From the NCBI RefSeq assembly GCF_003473485.1, contig NC_053049.1, positions 17,751,001 to 17,815,000 of the forward strand: a DNA stretch of 64,000 nucleotides, read 5' to 3'. Positions 11,300 through 22,430 of the stretch are shown piece by piece. How positions within the stretch are numbered: the stretch's first letter is position 1; the number at the start of each line of letters is the position of its first letter. This DNA comes from Medicago truncatula (taxonomy: Eukaryota > Streptophyta > Magnoliopsida > Fabales > Fabaceae). A model generated the notes under the pieces. That model saw only the letters and a program-made list of their open reading frames with translations. It did no database searches and was not told the origin of the DNA. A program made the position numbers and the translations under genes.

Positions 11300-11500
11300 G
11301 AGGTGGGAGTAGGCCAAACCGTCCGTCAGGGGCCTATGATTTGGCCTACTAAAAGTCTGTCTCAGCCTAACTCGTTTAATAAATGACTCATGCTTGAACT
11401 TTTTAAAAAGTTTATTAATTTAGGTCGGACTTAGACTTATAAAAAAGCCTATCAAACATATCGGTCCGGCCCGTATATAAATATATTACATTTTTCCATA
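11300..11500. mobile_element. hAT-like non-autonomous element, one end
   Basis: The sequence begins AGAGGTGGGAGTAGGCCAAACCG and goes on with GGCCTATGATTTGGCCTAC and GTCGGACTTAGACTTATAAAAAAGCC. Many legume hAT-type non-autonomous elements start (T)AGGGGTGGGAATAGGCC. I could not find the opposite terminus, so this is probably a fragment. Confidence 0.35.
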
Positions 11501-12784
11501 TATATATATAAATTATTGATCCTTCAAACCACAATTATTTTTATTTCAGGTTTTTTATTGAGGTAGCTACTATATTAAGCAACACTTGCTAATTAATAGG
11601 AAAAGAAGCTCTCATTGGAGATGTTCCAACATTACTATCAGATTTCGTCCTTTGCTATGAGAAGAATTAATATGATAAACCTTTTACAAAATCAGTAACC
11701 CTTTTTAAAGTAATTATTTATAATCTTATAGACCTATTAATCTACACTGAATGGGGTTCACATTTACAAATATACAATATGACGTGATTTTAGGAAAAAT
11801 GTACTAGAAAGTAATAGTAATAGTGGCTTTGGAGTCAAAATGAGTCAAAAACATATCAATAAGTGAAATTAGACTTTATTTTGACATTTATGGATTAGTT
11901 TAAATAATACATGGATTAGTTTTTATATAATTAAATAATACAACTAATAATTTATTGAAAAAGTTGAGGTACCAAAATTATTATTAGTGAACAAAATAAA
12001 AATAGAAAATTGAAGTGTTAAATAATATCTTTTACGTGAAACGGTGGAGATTAATCTCTTCAATATAGCTGAGACTCATTTAAAAGGTTAACATTACAAT
12101 AAATGTTTTTTTCATACGCACTAACTAGAAAACGAACTTTCAATCAAACAATTAAGTGACATAAGTATCTAACCTTGTGTCAAACTATGTTTTTTTTTTT
12201 ACAAACATGTGTCAAATAATGTTGATTTCTTCCTTTCTTGTATTTGGTTATCTTTTTTATATGGTAGATATACAAAATGATAATAATTGATGTATATATT
12301 TGATTATTTTTTTATGATAAATATACAAAATTAATTTGATTATAATTCATCTTAAGAGAATGGTTCTGGAAAACAAATTAACTTTGGTGTTATAGGCAAT
12401 GCGTAATTATATTAGTTTGCACTATTTATACACTCTTGGTGCTTAGCACGTAAGCCACTTCAATTCTCAATGCAGAACGAAAATCTCAAAATCAAACTTT
12501 GGTACCAAATTATGATGTCATAATTATTTTATTTTCAACGTATTTCCTTTATAGGAGTTAATCATATTCGAGATATTTTGGGACATTAAATATAGATATA
12601 TTTTTCGGTTGAAATATGAGCTTTAATTCATTTGTAAAAGACTACCAACAATTATACTCATACCCCTATGGCTATAAATAATTGAGGCCCCATAAATTGA
12701 AGGCCCGACTCCGTAGAGCACTTTGCACTTGCCCAAGAACGGGCCTGGTCATATACTAAATATCTTAATGTTTTGGATAGAGAT
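11501..12784. other. AT-rich intergenic stretch
   Basis: No gene is visible. At 12660-12755 there is a GC-richer patch (GAGGCCCCATAAATTGAAGG ... GAACGGGCCTGG). It resembles fragments near 27160-27200 and 30890-30975 that carry GGGCC(G/A)GCCCT, so it is probably a shared repeat family. Confidence 0.4.
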
Positions 12785-12791
12785 GTAATAT

Positions 12792-12845
12792 CCCCGATTT
12801 TGCCAGATCGTGCTCCGATTTTGCCAGATCGTACTCCGATTTTTT
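12792..12845. repeat. 22-bp tandem repeat, 2 units plus partial
   Basis: CCGATTTTGCCAGATCGT followed by GCT or ACT occurs twice head to tail, then CCGATTTT starts a third unit. It is a local duplication with no coding role that I can see. Confidence 0.7.
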
Positions 12846-13104
12846 AATCTTGCTGCATCTTGTTTTATATGACTGCTTGATTTGAGAAAAACTTAAATCC
12901 TAACACAATTTGTGTTTTCTCAATGGCAAACAGAATTATTATAGTAGATCATACATAAACTTGCGGTTCTAAATTAGATCTTAGTTAATGTGATTCACCA
13001 ATTATGAAAGTCTAAAATGGCATAAGACACACTATGGTTTTCTGTTACTTACAAGAGTTTGTTTTATATGATTTATCATGTATATTAAAAGTAGCTCATT
13101 TGAT

Positions 13105-13440
13105 TGCAGTTGTCTCTGCTACCGATTTGGGAAGAACATGAAGCGAACTGGTCTTGGTTCTTGCTATATTCAGGTATATTTACATTGTTTGAAATTTCTT
13201 AGAGCTTCTTTGCTGTTTTAAAATGATCTAATCCTAACTTAAAACTTTAATAAAAGGAATCCTATTTTGAATTGACAATTTCCATGTTCAACTTCTCTGA
13301 TTTTTCGTAATATAACTCTTTGAAGCTTGAATATCCTTGTTTTTATATTGCAGGCATTTGTATATTTTCTTCTAGCCATCTGTGAGATGATTCCTCCTCC
13401 TATCGAGTCGATCAAGCTTACAGAAAATTACACCTTATAG
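13105..13440 (+). other. Possible orphan 3' exons of an unrecognised gene
   Basis: An exon-like block (about 13111-13171) preceded by TTGCAG encodes LPIWEEHEANWSWFLLYS and ends at CAG/GTATAT. A second block starts after TTGCAG at about 13354 and encodes a frame ending IKLTENYTL-stop or, in another phase, an early stop. The splice-like signals are suggestive, but there is no upstream gene body. It may be a relic or transposon-captured exons. I do not recognise the peptide. Confidence 0.2.
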
Positions 13441-13904
13441 AAGAAATAGAGCATAGTATCATCAATGAATCTTGAATCAAGGTTGCGAGGAAGTTTTAAA
13501 ACAATGGTTTTTCATCTGAATTGTATCCCTGGTGTTTGCCCTGCATATTTTATTTAAAAAGAGAATGTAATGAAGGCTCTAACAACATCAATTGTACTGG
13601 AAAATAAGTCTACATTTGCTTGGAGCAAAGAGAATCAAAGTGTTTATAAGTTGAGAATGTTTTAGTTCAAAATGTGTAGACAATTTAAGACTCAAGCATT
13701 CCAAAATTACACACTTTTAAAATTTTACCTCATGATGTTAGTTTGCAAAAGGTGCACATAGAGCATGTCATTCTAAACTAATGGGGTATTATTTTTACCA
13801 GCCCCTGTAGTATATATTTTGATTAGTGTCATAGTATTGAAAGAATCCCTTAATTATTGTTCAAAACTTACAAGTGTTGTATTAATCCTTGTATTCTCAA
13901 GTAG
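13441..13904. other. Intergenic stretch
   Basis: I see nothing coding and no clear repeat termini. It could include 3'-untranslated sequence of the preceding orphan exons. Confidence 0.4.
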
Positions 13905-14095
13905 GCCTACAAGAGAGTTAAGCTAAATTAAGCTTGGCTCTATTATAGGAAATATAACCTATTTTTATTGGGAAAAATCCAAGTCCCACATCGGATAGAT
14001 AAGACTCTTGTTAAAAGTTTATATAGAGGAGGCAATCCTCACCTTTCAAGTAGGTTTTGTAAGGATGAGTTAGGTTCCAAATTTTAACATGGTAT
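13905..14095 (+). mobile_element. LTR 3' end with primer-site remnant
   Basis: The sequence contains AAGTCCCACATCGGATAG, a TATATAGAGGAGGCAATCCTC block and TGTAAGGATGAGTTAGG, ending ...TTTTAACA directly followed by TGGTAT. Plant LTRs commonly show this order, with TGGTATCAGAGC as the initiator-Met tRNA primer site. Only TGGTATAC remains, so the site is mutated or the element is broken here. Confidence 0.5.
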
Positions 14096-14104
14096 ACACC
14101 TTTA

Positions 14105-14700
14105 GAACCTTGTTTGAGTGAATGAATTGAGGAACGAATTGCTGCAATTGAGCTTCGGTTTAAATCAAGCAGATCCGAAACTGGTAAAGATCCATCAATG
14201 AAGGGAAGTTTGTTCTTCGCACCCAAAGCACGCCTCATAGAGCGACTCCATGCAAGATAATTGGTGTCGTTGAGCGGTGGAGTGACGAGAACCGAATTTG
14301 GACCTTCACTTGGATGAACAAAGTACCCTGAATCCTGATTAGCTTGTTGAATCTGGACAACCGGAGCAACATGAGGAGGCATTGTGATGTAGAAAAAGAT
14401 GAAAGATCACGCAAAGAAGAAGAAGACATATGAAGAGCTGAAAGAATCAGAGAAAAGCGCGAAGAAAAGGATGAAAAATGAAGAAAAATCGAAGCTTGAA
14501 ACTCAAGCATCAATGGCGGATAGAAATTATGATTCTCATTGATTGAATTAGCTTGTACAACTGTTATTTATAGGTTGTTATAACCTCATGCTTACTAACA
14601 TGTACCTAGAAGCATAGGATAATAACTCTGTAACTAACTAAACTATTCTAAGCTAGTTACTTGTCAGACAAGCTATTACACTTTAGGATTTTCATCTTTC
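14105..14700 (-). mobile_element. Ty1/copia 5' fragment (LTR-like leader plus gag start)
   Basis: The minus-strand frame from 14382 begins MPPHVAPV and contains PLNDTNYLAWSRSMRRALGA and NKLPFIDGSLP. This is the N-terminal gag region (Retrotran_gag_3-type) of plant copia elements. Upstream of it on the same strand, 14700-14525 has an LTR-like leader with TATAAATAAC. Gag homology stops near 14150 and is replaced by unrelated sequence, so the rest of gag-pol is missing. The adjacent plus-oriented LTR end at 13905-14095 suggests a rearranged nest. Confidence 0.6.
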
Positions 14701-14744
14701 TGTTTTTCTTCGTGATGCAATACCTCACGTGCTATGAAATGACC

Positions 14745-15745
14745 TCAACACGATCCTCTGTCAAATCTCTCTTTTCCCATTGAAACTCAAATGACTCGAT
14801 CTCTCCTGTCAACCCACCATTCCCGCAAATGGCTTACGAGTTTTCTCTCAAAATATTACAACTTTGACCTCACTCTCATGTTCTTACATTCAATCTCTCC
14901 ATGGCACTGATCTCTTCCTCATTGCTGATTGTTTCCCTTTGCTCGAAGAACTCGACCTTAGTTACCCCAAAGAGTTAAAAAATCATGAAAGCTTACTCAA
15001 TGGAATAGAGGTTCTTTCATCACACTTTTCAAACTCCGAAAGGTTAATTTCGCTGATCATTACTACATCAACGATCAATCGCTTTTCCACTTGTTCAAGA
15101 ACTGTAAGCTTCTCGAAGAGACAATCATATTTTACTGTCATCAAATAACCAACGCGGGTATTGCTTTTGCTCTCCGTGAGAGACCAACTTTGAGGTCTTT
15201 ATCCATTTCCAGTTACTTTGAACAGGAAGACCGTGCAACGTTGTTTGCTGCAAGCCCTCAATTAAAGTCTCTCCGTTTTACTTGCAATTCATGGTTAAGA
15301 GAGGAAAGCATCAAAATATTTTCTTCCATTTTCCCCAATTTGCAGTTGCTTGATTTGAGCTACTGCGATAACATACCTGAAGAAGGTATTTGTCAAGTTT
15401 TACGAAGTTGTTCTGAGATTAGACAGTTGAACTTAGCTCGTGATTCAAGAATGAAGCTACGTGGAATGAACTTTAAAGTTCCCAAACTGGAGGTGTTGAA
15501 CTTGTCACATACAAAAGTTGATGATGAAGCACTCTATGTGATCTCAAAGAGTTGTCGTAGGCTTTTGCAACTGTTATTGGAACGCTGTTGTGATGTCACA
15601 GAGAAAGGAGAAAAGTATGTGGTAGAAAACTGCACACAACTGATAGAGCTCAATATAATGGGTTGTGATAATTGCTCCAGCTCGTTATTGTTTCAGTGAC
15701 AGAGAAAGGGAACTCTTCTCGCGTCAAAGATGCCTTGTTTGCTAG
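14745..15745 (+). pseudogene. F-box/LRR protein, decayed copy 1
   Basis: This belongs to a divergent legume F-box/LRR (RNI-like) family with repeated LRR phrases such as LTSLSCSYIQSL, LFLIADCFPLLEELDLSYP and PNLQLLDLSYC. The N-terminal F-box is absent. An in-frame TGA occurs near 14793. A 1-base deletion near 15020 shifts the frame. After 15660 another indel moves the final segment (FSDRERELFSRQRCLVC-stop, ending 15745) into a third frame. Between 15091 and 15660 the LRR frame is intact, so decay is recent or only part of the gene was duplicated. F-box/LRR proteins of this kind act as SCF ubiquitin-ligase receptors, but this copy cannot. Confidence 0.75.
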
Positions 15746-17423
15746 CATTCTCAAACTACTCTGCTGTGCTGAAGTTTAAACTCTTAAATGTAAGATATTT
15801 TTTTCTTTAGATTTACTTGTTTGAGAAATTACCTTTTTTTATAAATAGTTGCCTTAGTAATTCTGTAAGATTTTTATACAATGATAACAGTTGGGTGTTA
15901 TAAGTTTTTGAAATCAAGAACATAATTGGCTAAACTGAATTAATTAATTAATTGACCACTGGATTATGTAGATATTTATGGATATGATTTTCTTTGTTGG
16001 TTGGAATTGGAAAGATAACAATTTAGCAGTCAAACTTTGAAGGACATTTGAAGGACCTAAAGGGAATTAAAGATGTTAATGCAACTTTGATTTGGTTTTG
16101 CTGAATTAAGAATCATGCTACATTAGGGGAATCTTGCAGATGTGAATGTCAAAGAATTTAGCAGGTGGCTAAATCATTGTTAGTTTTTACAATATTAATT
16201 ATTCAAGTTGAAATCATATCTCATTAATAAAAAGAAAGTTTTTGAATAGAGCCACCAGGATCAAAGACATTATGAATTCATAAAATATGGTCAAGACAAC
16301 TCTAGGTAAAATACTTGCATTGATATCCACTGCAAAATAAATTTCGATATATCAAACTTGAACCAGTAATGCATTTACATGAAGAAAGGCATGCGAATAA
16401 AAATCCGACCTTTAGACTATGTTTGGGCGTTGGGTTGGAGAGGAAGACTTATTTTTCACTTCTAAATTAAAGAAATTATAAAATGATTCTAAACTCGATT
16501 AAAAAGGTGATAGAAATACTAACGAGAAGATATAGGCTTAGCCCTCTAAAACATTCCCCTCCAAAATCAATAATAGACGGTTAGTATCAAGTAAATGGCA
16601 GGTATTTCGGTTAGTTAGTTTGCCTTTAGCCCTATAGCCAATGTGCAAACTTTTCTTTCGCTTTCGATCCTTCTACAGACACAAGATTTTCAATGCATCC
16701 ACCCTGCTATTAGGGATGTAACAATATTCAAACAGGACTGGAAGTCTGGAACTATTGTAGTAGGGTTCAATGAAACTCATTCTTTTCAATTCATCTTCTG
16801 AATCAGTTCATCAACAACCACGACATAAAAACATAAATTAGTAGTTGATTGTTCTGAATGCCAGAAAGTAGTGGTGGATTTGTTATTTGTTCACATCATG
16901 GCTTTAATAACTGACCAAGAGAGAGCCAAAACTATTATCCGTCAACTATGTAACCTGCGAAATTTTGCAGAATTTACACAGCTAAAGACCAAAATCAACA
17001 CAGGCCATCCTACTCAACATAACCACTATGCAAACATCCTAGGCAACGTTATATTTTGTATTCGCACTAGGTTTGTTGATGCCAAGCGTCTTTTACTTGG
17101 TACCGGAAACTGTTGTTAATTGTCGCCTTATAAGCATTTAGCTAAGTTACCATTCTGACAGTTGTTTTATGAATTTTACATACAAATGAAAAAAAAAACA
17201 CTAAATTTGTTGCTATGAGAATTGTACACATGCACAGTGAGTTATGAATGGCTATGAGTCCCTTATACTCTTGGATTCAGAAGTAAAAATAGCAATGAGT
17301 TCCTTATACCTTGGATTCACAAAATATGGCCATTTTAGTCTATAGGACTGCTAGAGCAAGAGTTTTCTCATCTCTCAGATAGTGTCTTGTATTGTAGCAA
17401 ATATATTGCAGATTCAGATCCTT
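15746..17423. other. Intergenic, one unassigned 82-codon ORF
   Basis: Most of this stretch shows no gene. A plus-strand frame at 16871-17119 begins MVDLLFVHIMAL and contains TDQERAKTIIRQLCNLRNFAEF. Its amino-acid composition is protein-like, but I recognise no family and see no splice context. The rest is AT-rich. Confidence 0.35.
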
Positions 17424-17530
17424 GAGTTCAGGAACACGTATTGATCCATCAATGAACGCAAGCTTGTTCTTTGCTTCCAAAGCACAACGCATAGAATGAT
17501 TCCAAGCCAAGTAATTGGAGCCATTTAGTA
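17424..17530 (-). mobile_element. Ty1/copia gag scrap
   Basis: The minus-strand translation gives LNGSNYLAWNHSMRCALEA and NKLAFIDGSIRVPEL. This is the same gag N-terminal motif as at 14382, with clear differences. It is a short relic with no LTR in view. Confidence 0.6.
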
Positions 17531-18436
17531 GATTACTTGCTGTGTAAGTATCTGGCTTCTAACTGTTTCTAAGATAGTGTGTTCAGTTCATGGTGCAATA
17601 AGGAATGTGAATGTGTAATTGTAATGGTGATGATAACTGTATCCACCATAGTTGTTGTTGGTGTCATCATCGAGGGTCGCTTGGAGACACAATCAGAACA
17701 TCAAAGCCTTCCCGTCAAATTGCCATGAACTCACACAAAATGCAGATCAGAAACCAATCAAATCACGAATCTCATGACAATTGAAGTTCAACCAAAATCA
17801 CAAATACAAATTTCACAAGTTAATTAAAAAAACAGCTAGCAGTGACGGTGACCTAATCGATGCACTATAAGATCAGGTAAGTTGAATTGAGCTACGAAAT
17901 TTATAAATATTTTGAAGATGAATGAAGCAGTATTCCTGGTTATTTATGTATGTGTCAATTAACTGGAACTGGATCATATATTAGAGAGAAAAAAATTGTT
18001 TGATCAATGATAAAAAAATAACAACACTTTTGTTTATAAAACCACTATTATATTATTCAAGTCTCCCATACTACATTCCTTCCGAAAATAGATCTGTTGC
18101 AGTTAATGTGTCGAGCAATTATACGGTCAAGATTGTTTAGAACATCTGTTGCAGTAAATATGTCAAGCAATTATACGGTCAAGATTGTTTAAAACTAATT
18201 GTGCAAATGTGTGTTTTGAACCGTTCGATCCTAAACTAACGACCTAGGTCGCCTATTGCGTGTAACTGCGTGATCCTATTATTATACTGAACTCAACCAA
18301 ACCCTCTCAACTTAACTCAAATCAAATTTGTGGCTACCTTACCTTCTTCACAAATCGCAGGACGACTCATCATCCATCAACGGCAAATAAACAAATACAC
18401 TATCAAACAATTTCTAACTTCTTCCACAAAACAGGA
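17531..18436. other. Intergenic upstream of F-box/LRR copy 2
   Basis: No gene is visible. It holds a 52-bp tandem duplication at 18092-18195. The last 150 bases (short A/C-rich leader, no ATG in frame) would be promoter and 5' leader of the decayed F-box/LRR gene at 18437. Confidence 0.5.
18092..18195. repeat. 52-bp tandem duplication
   Basis: Units at 18092-18143 and 18144-18195 share ATCTGTTGCAGT(T/A)AAT, then AGCAATTATACGGTCAAGATT, with about four differences. Confidence 0.85.
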
Positions 18437-19296
18437 ATGGGTGCAACTCTAGAAGCTGAAATTTATCTACCCAATGAATGTTGGAAATCTATCTTCAAAT
18501 TCCTCCTCAATGACTACGACGGGGAAGACGAGTACTACTACAACCGTAATTGCTTGAAATCTCTATCCGTTGTCTCTAAACAGTTTCTCACCGTCACCAA
18601 CAGTCTCCGATTCTCACTCAAAGTCAGCAAAGTTGCATGGTTCCATTAAATAAATATCCGTTTCGTTCCTTCTCTATCAAGCCTCTTAGATAGATTCTCC
18701 AACCTCCACTCTCTTCACCTCACATACCACTTCAAAGTTAACCTAAATATGCTTCTCTGCCAAATCTCTACTCTCCCGTTGAAGAATCTCACATCGCTCC
18801 ATTTTTTCTGTTACTATAACCTCTTTCCCGCGGATGGGCTGCGAGTTTTCTGCAAAAATATTACAACTTTGACCTCACTCACATGTTCTGGCCTTCAATG
18901 TCTCAATAGCACTTATCTCTTCCTCATTGCAGATTGTTTCCCTTTCCTTGAAGAACTCAACATTCCTTCCCCCATATTCTTAATAGATAATGAAAGCTTA
19001 CTCGATGGAGTAGAGGTTCTTTCTTTAGCACTTTCCAAACTCCGAAAGGTTGATCTCACTGGTCATCACTATATCACCGATCAATCGCTTATCCACTTGT
19101 TCAAGAACTGGAAGCTTCTCGAAGAGGCCATCATACTTGACTGTGATCAAATAACCAATGATGGTATTGCTTCTTCCCTCCATGAGAGACCACCGACTTT
19201 GAAGTCTTAATACTATTCTGAACCGGAATACTCAACGTTGTTTCCCGTAAGTCCTCGATTAAAGTCTCTTGGTTTTACCTGCAATTCATGGTTAAA
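18437..19296 (+). pseudogene. F-box/LRR protein, decayed copy 2
   Basis: The ATG at 18437 opens a proper F-box start (MGATLEAEIYLPNECWKSIF ... LKSLSVVSKQFL). The same frame then continues through LRR units (LPLKNLTSLHFF, LFLIADCFPFLEELN, LSKLRKVDLTG). In-frame stops occur at 18647-18649 and 19208-19210, where copy 1 reads Leu. The gene is finally cut at 19295 by a 94-bp MITE, and the C-terminal LRRs are missing. It is a paralogue of the decayed gene at 14745-15745 and keeps the part that one lost. Confidence 0.8.
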
Positions 19297-19388
19297 GCAC
19301 GGACACTGACACCGCCACGATACTGGCCCATTTAATCACTGCACTACGTGATTTTCTCAAATCATTAACGGTGTTAGTGTCCGTGCTT
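19295..19388. mobile_element. 94-bp MITE with long TIRs
   Basis: The ends read AAGCACGGACACTGACACCG and, at the right, CGGTGTTAGTGTCCGTGCTT. This gives a nearly perfect inverted repeat of about 20 bp around a short centre. It interrupts the LRR region of the F-box pseudogene. No coding capacity is present, and the superfamily cannot be fixed from this copy alone. Confidence 0.8.
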
Positions 19389-19586
19389 CATAGCTCATTA
19401 TCAAGGTGATCTTTCAATGCTAAAAAAATGTTTATTTAAGATACTACTTGTGATTATTTAACATTTCATCTTCTATGTAATTATTCTCATCATATAACCA
19501 AATACACGCTAAGTTAAAAAAACATTGAAAATGACAATGATCACAGCACATAAAAAAAAACCCATGAAAACGGTATTAAATGATGA

Positions 19587-20012
19587 TCAAACGGCAGCGT
19601 TTTTAGAAGCTTCAAGATCAGCAGCTTTCTTCAAAAGATTCATCTCATCATCATCTTCAAGAACCATCTGAATAGGCGAAGAACCTAATCCATCAGCAAT
19701 AGCAAGCATAATCTTCTTCATCTCATTCTTAAACTCTTCACGATCAACACTCCCGCTTCCATCGCCGTCGAAAGTATCGAAAACGGAGTCATAGAGGCGC
19801 GTGAGTTGCTCCGGCGGGGTTGTTACGTCGATGCCGAAATGAGATTCGATTAGTCTCATGGATTCGAATGCTTTGCGAAGCTCGGCGCGTGATAGAACGC
19901 CGTCGTTGTTCAGATCGAGGGAGGTGAATTGTTCGTTGATGCTGTTTGTGAAATGTGTATCGTCGGCGATGAAGTCTCGCACGGTGGTGCCGTCGATTAT
20001 CACCACGCCCAT
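19587..20012 (-). CDS. EF-hand calcium-binding protein, 141 residues
   Basis: This is an intact single-exon gene. I chose the ATG at 20012 (MGVVIIDGTTV), where homology to plant small EF-hand proteins starts; an upstream in-frame ATG at 20060 would add 16 unconserved residues. There are two canonical loops, residues 33-44 (DLNNDGVLSRAE) and 82-93 (DGDGSGSVDREE). Both have acidic or oxygen ligands at positions 1, 3, 5 and 12. A conserved C-terminal segment (KKIMLAIADGLGSSPIQM) precedes a charged tail. No signal peptide or transmembrane segment is seen, so a cytosolic or nuclear Ca2+ sensor is likely. It belongs to the uncharacterised plant EF-hand-pair family; partners are unknown. Confidence 0.9.
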   Translation of the reverse strand: MGVVIIDGTTVRDFIADDTHFTNSINEQFTSLDLNNDGVLSRAELRKAFESMRLIESHFGIDVTTPPEQLTRLYDSVFDTFDGDGSGSVDREEFKNEMKKIMLAIADGLGSSPIQMVLEDDDEMNLLKKAADLEASKNAAV

Positions 20013-20214
20013 ATTTTTCTGTGTGTTTGTGAATTCGTGAATGAGATTAATTTGAGGCAATTTGATAATGGTAGTTGATATTGTTATTGTTATTTATTTG
20101 GTTTCAAAATTGACGCGCGTCGCAATTTGTTTGATTCTATGTATACCTGTCGTCTTTTCCTCAAATCTATGGACCTCTAGACTCTAGTTTGTTTTTTTTT
20201 TTTTTTTTTTTTTT

Positions 20215-20790
20215 AAAGTACAGGCAAGAATGGATGTGTGGCATTAAGGCTAGATATGTCAAATATGGAGGGAATTTTTTGATTGAGGTGTTTTTAAAGA
20301 AATATAATATTTGCATTCACCCTCCTAAATTACCCAAGATTATTGAAGTAATATGACAACCTCCTCTCTTTCATTGGGTCAAATGTAACACATATTGCTC
20401 AGCAAATACCAATACATTATCTTGTGGAGGAATTTTCAGAGATAAAGACTCAAATCTCCTTCTTTTCTTTGCAGAAAATACAAGTGCTAGAAATTCTTTC
20501 TATGCAGAGCTATCTAGAGCAATGAGAGCCATAGAGCTAGCTAAGCAACATCAATGAAGCAATCTTTGGTTAGAATCTGATTCAGTTTTATTGGTAAATG
20601 CTTTAAGAATTCATCTCTGATTCCTTGGCCTTTAAGGAACAGATGGAACAACTGCCTGCTTATCACTAGGGGAATGAATTTTATTGTAACATATGTGTAT
20701 AGAGAATGGAATAGTTCTGCAGATGATTTATCCAACACAAGTTTATCTCTTGATCACCTCACCATTTGGTTAGAGATCCCTACTTGTTTT
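20215..20790 (+). mobile_element. LINE RNase H-domain remnant
   Basis: Translation gives HPPKLPKIIEVIWQPPLFHW, VKCNTYCSANTNTLSCGGIF, FYAELSRAMRAIELAK and NLWLESDSVLLVNAL in one overall order, with several stops. This is the RVT_3/RNase H tail typical of plant LINE proteins (GGIFRD, ESDS, YREWNSSAD). It is preceded by a long T-run (20190-20214). It is degenerate and 5'-truncated. Confidence 0.75.
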
Positions 20791-20794
20791 CGAT

Positions 20795-22430
20795 TTGTAC
20801 CCACGAAGTATCTGAATTAAATATTTTAATTCTTAAAAAACATTTTATCAGATAGTTATAAAATACTTCATAGATATATCAGGATACTTATAAGATACTT
20901 CACATATACGTATCCTAGAAAAAAGTGAGACAATGTTGTGAAATTTAGTGGAGATGTATATGATTCAATTTTAGATATGCATAAGTAGAAATGTTTCTTG
21001 ATGAATCGCTCAAAATTATACTTCTTGCGGATGAATGTTTTGGAACAAAATGTGTTTAACATTACTCTTTGAGAGTTTTGATGATAACAATGTATTAAAA
21101 ATTGTCAATTGGATATGCTAATCTTTGTTCAAGTGTACAGGACCATAGACAAAAATTTGATATCTTTATTACGTTCTGGAAGAACAAAAGATAGCTATGG
21201 AATCAACAAAAAAGAAGCTTGAAGCATCTGAAGAGAAGTGCTCCTGAAGTGATGACGTCATCAGAAGCATCTCATCAGAAGTAGAAGATCACCAGAAGCT
21301 GAAGTTCATCAGGAGATGCAAGACTTAAAGCTTCAAAGGTTGTTCAATGGATTTAATCTCGTCTAAGCATTGCATGAGACCAAAAGAGTGAAGCAACAGC
21401 TATTTTCAAAGGATTTGAGGGCATTGGATGCTTGTTCTTTGAAGGGCGTTGACAAAGTACAATTGTACGAAGTGTACAACCATTATCTCCACTACTCAGT
21501 TTGTGTCTCTACTACAAGACAAGAATAACAGCTCTGCCTGCAACAAAGTTCCTTCATACTTGGAATGGATTTGAAATTGATCCTCCATAGGACAAGAACC
21601 ATATCAGGCAAAAGATTATTGGTGATTGATCAAAGCTTCAAACGACTCTATTTTAATGTGCTGGCAATTCACAACGTCTCTTTCACACCTCTATATAAAG
21701 GAGTGAAGACTTAAAGAATGGCAAGACTCTACAACAATTTGAAAGCGCCAAAACTCTGCTGAAATTGTTCTGCATCAAAAGTTCACTTAGAATTTCTTAT
21801 CAAAGTTCATATCTTAGAAATTCTAGAGTCTTAAGAGTCTGTATCTGATTTGTATTGTGAACACCACTGATTGTATATCAAGTGTTCAACCTCAAACAAT
21901 TTTCTGTGTAATTATGTTTGAATAGAAGTCTCTTGCAGTTGTGCTTGAGCATTAGAAGTCTCTTAATTGTGTTCAGGAGCATAGGAAATCTCTTGCAGTG
22001 TGCTTGAGTAATTTGAAGTCTCTTGCTAAGTTTAGCAGTGAGCAGTTGTATTCAGATATTACTTTTTAGTAAACTTTCCTTGGAAGTGCAAGGGGGACAT
22101 AACTACTTCCGGTTTGTGAAAGGAACATGTATAATTACTTTGTGTCTTTCTTCTTTCTCTCTCTGTTTTATCCGCTGCATTTAGTCCTGAACATCACCTC
22201 AGAAGTAGAACTCAGAAATAGAACTCTTCTGCTTCTGATCAGAAGTAGAACTCTAACAAACAAGAGTAATCAATGCTTATTTCTTCAAGTATTTTACATG
22301 CATATAAGTTTTAATATAAAAAATCCTGCTAACATATCTTAGCCATATTGTATCCTAAATTTTAAAAAATTTATATATCCGTTTATCCGTATCGCATCGT
22401 ACTCGTACGAGTATCAGCATCCGGGCTTCT
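20795..22430. mobile_element. Older non-coding repeat split by an insertion
   Basis: The left half (20795-21062: GTACCCACGAAGTATCTGAA ... GTATCCTAGAAAAAAGTGAG) and right half (22330-22430: ATTGTATCCTAAATTTTAAA ... CGTATCGCATCGTACTCGTA) look like the two parts of one repeat that I associate with legume genomes. They are separated by the LTR-like insertion at 21063-22329. No coding capacity is seen. Confidence 0.4.
21063..22329 (+). mobile_element. SIRE/Maximus-like copia LTR (solo)
   Basis: About 1.27 kb is flanked by TAACAT at 21057-21062 and 22330-22335, a possible target duplication. The sequence has features of SIRE-type LTRs. Near the start it reads GAGAGTTTTGATGATAACAA. A GAAGCATCTCATCAGAAGTAG-type patch follows, then a TATATAAAGG box near 21692, and a GTCTCTTGCAGT-rich decamer region (about 21925-22040). 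No gag-pol is present, so it fits a solo LTR. The expected TG...CA ends are not evident at the duplication boundaries, so exact ends are uncertain. Confidence 0.55.
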
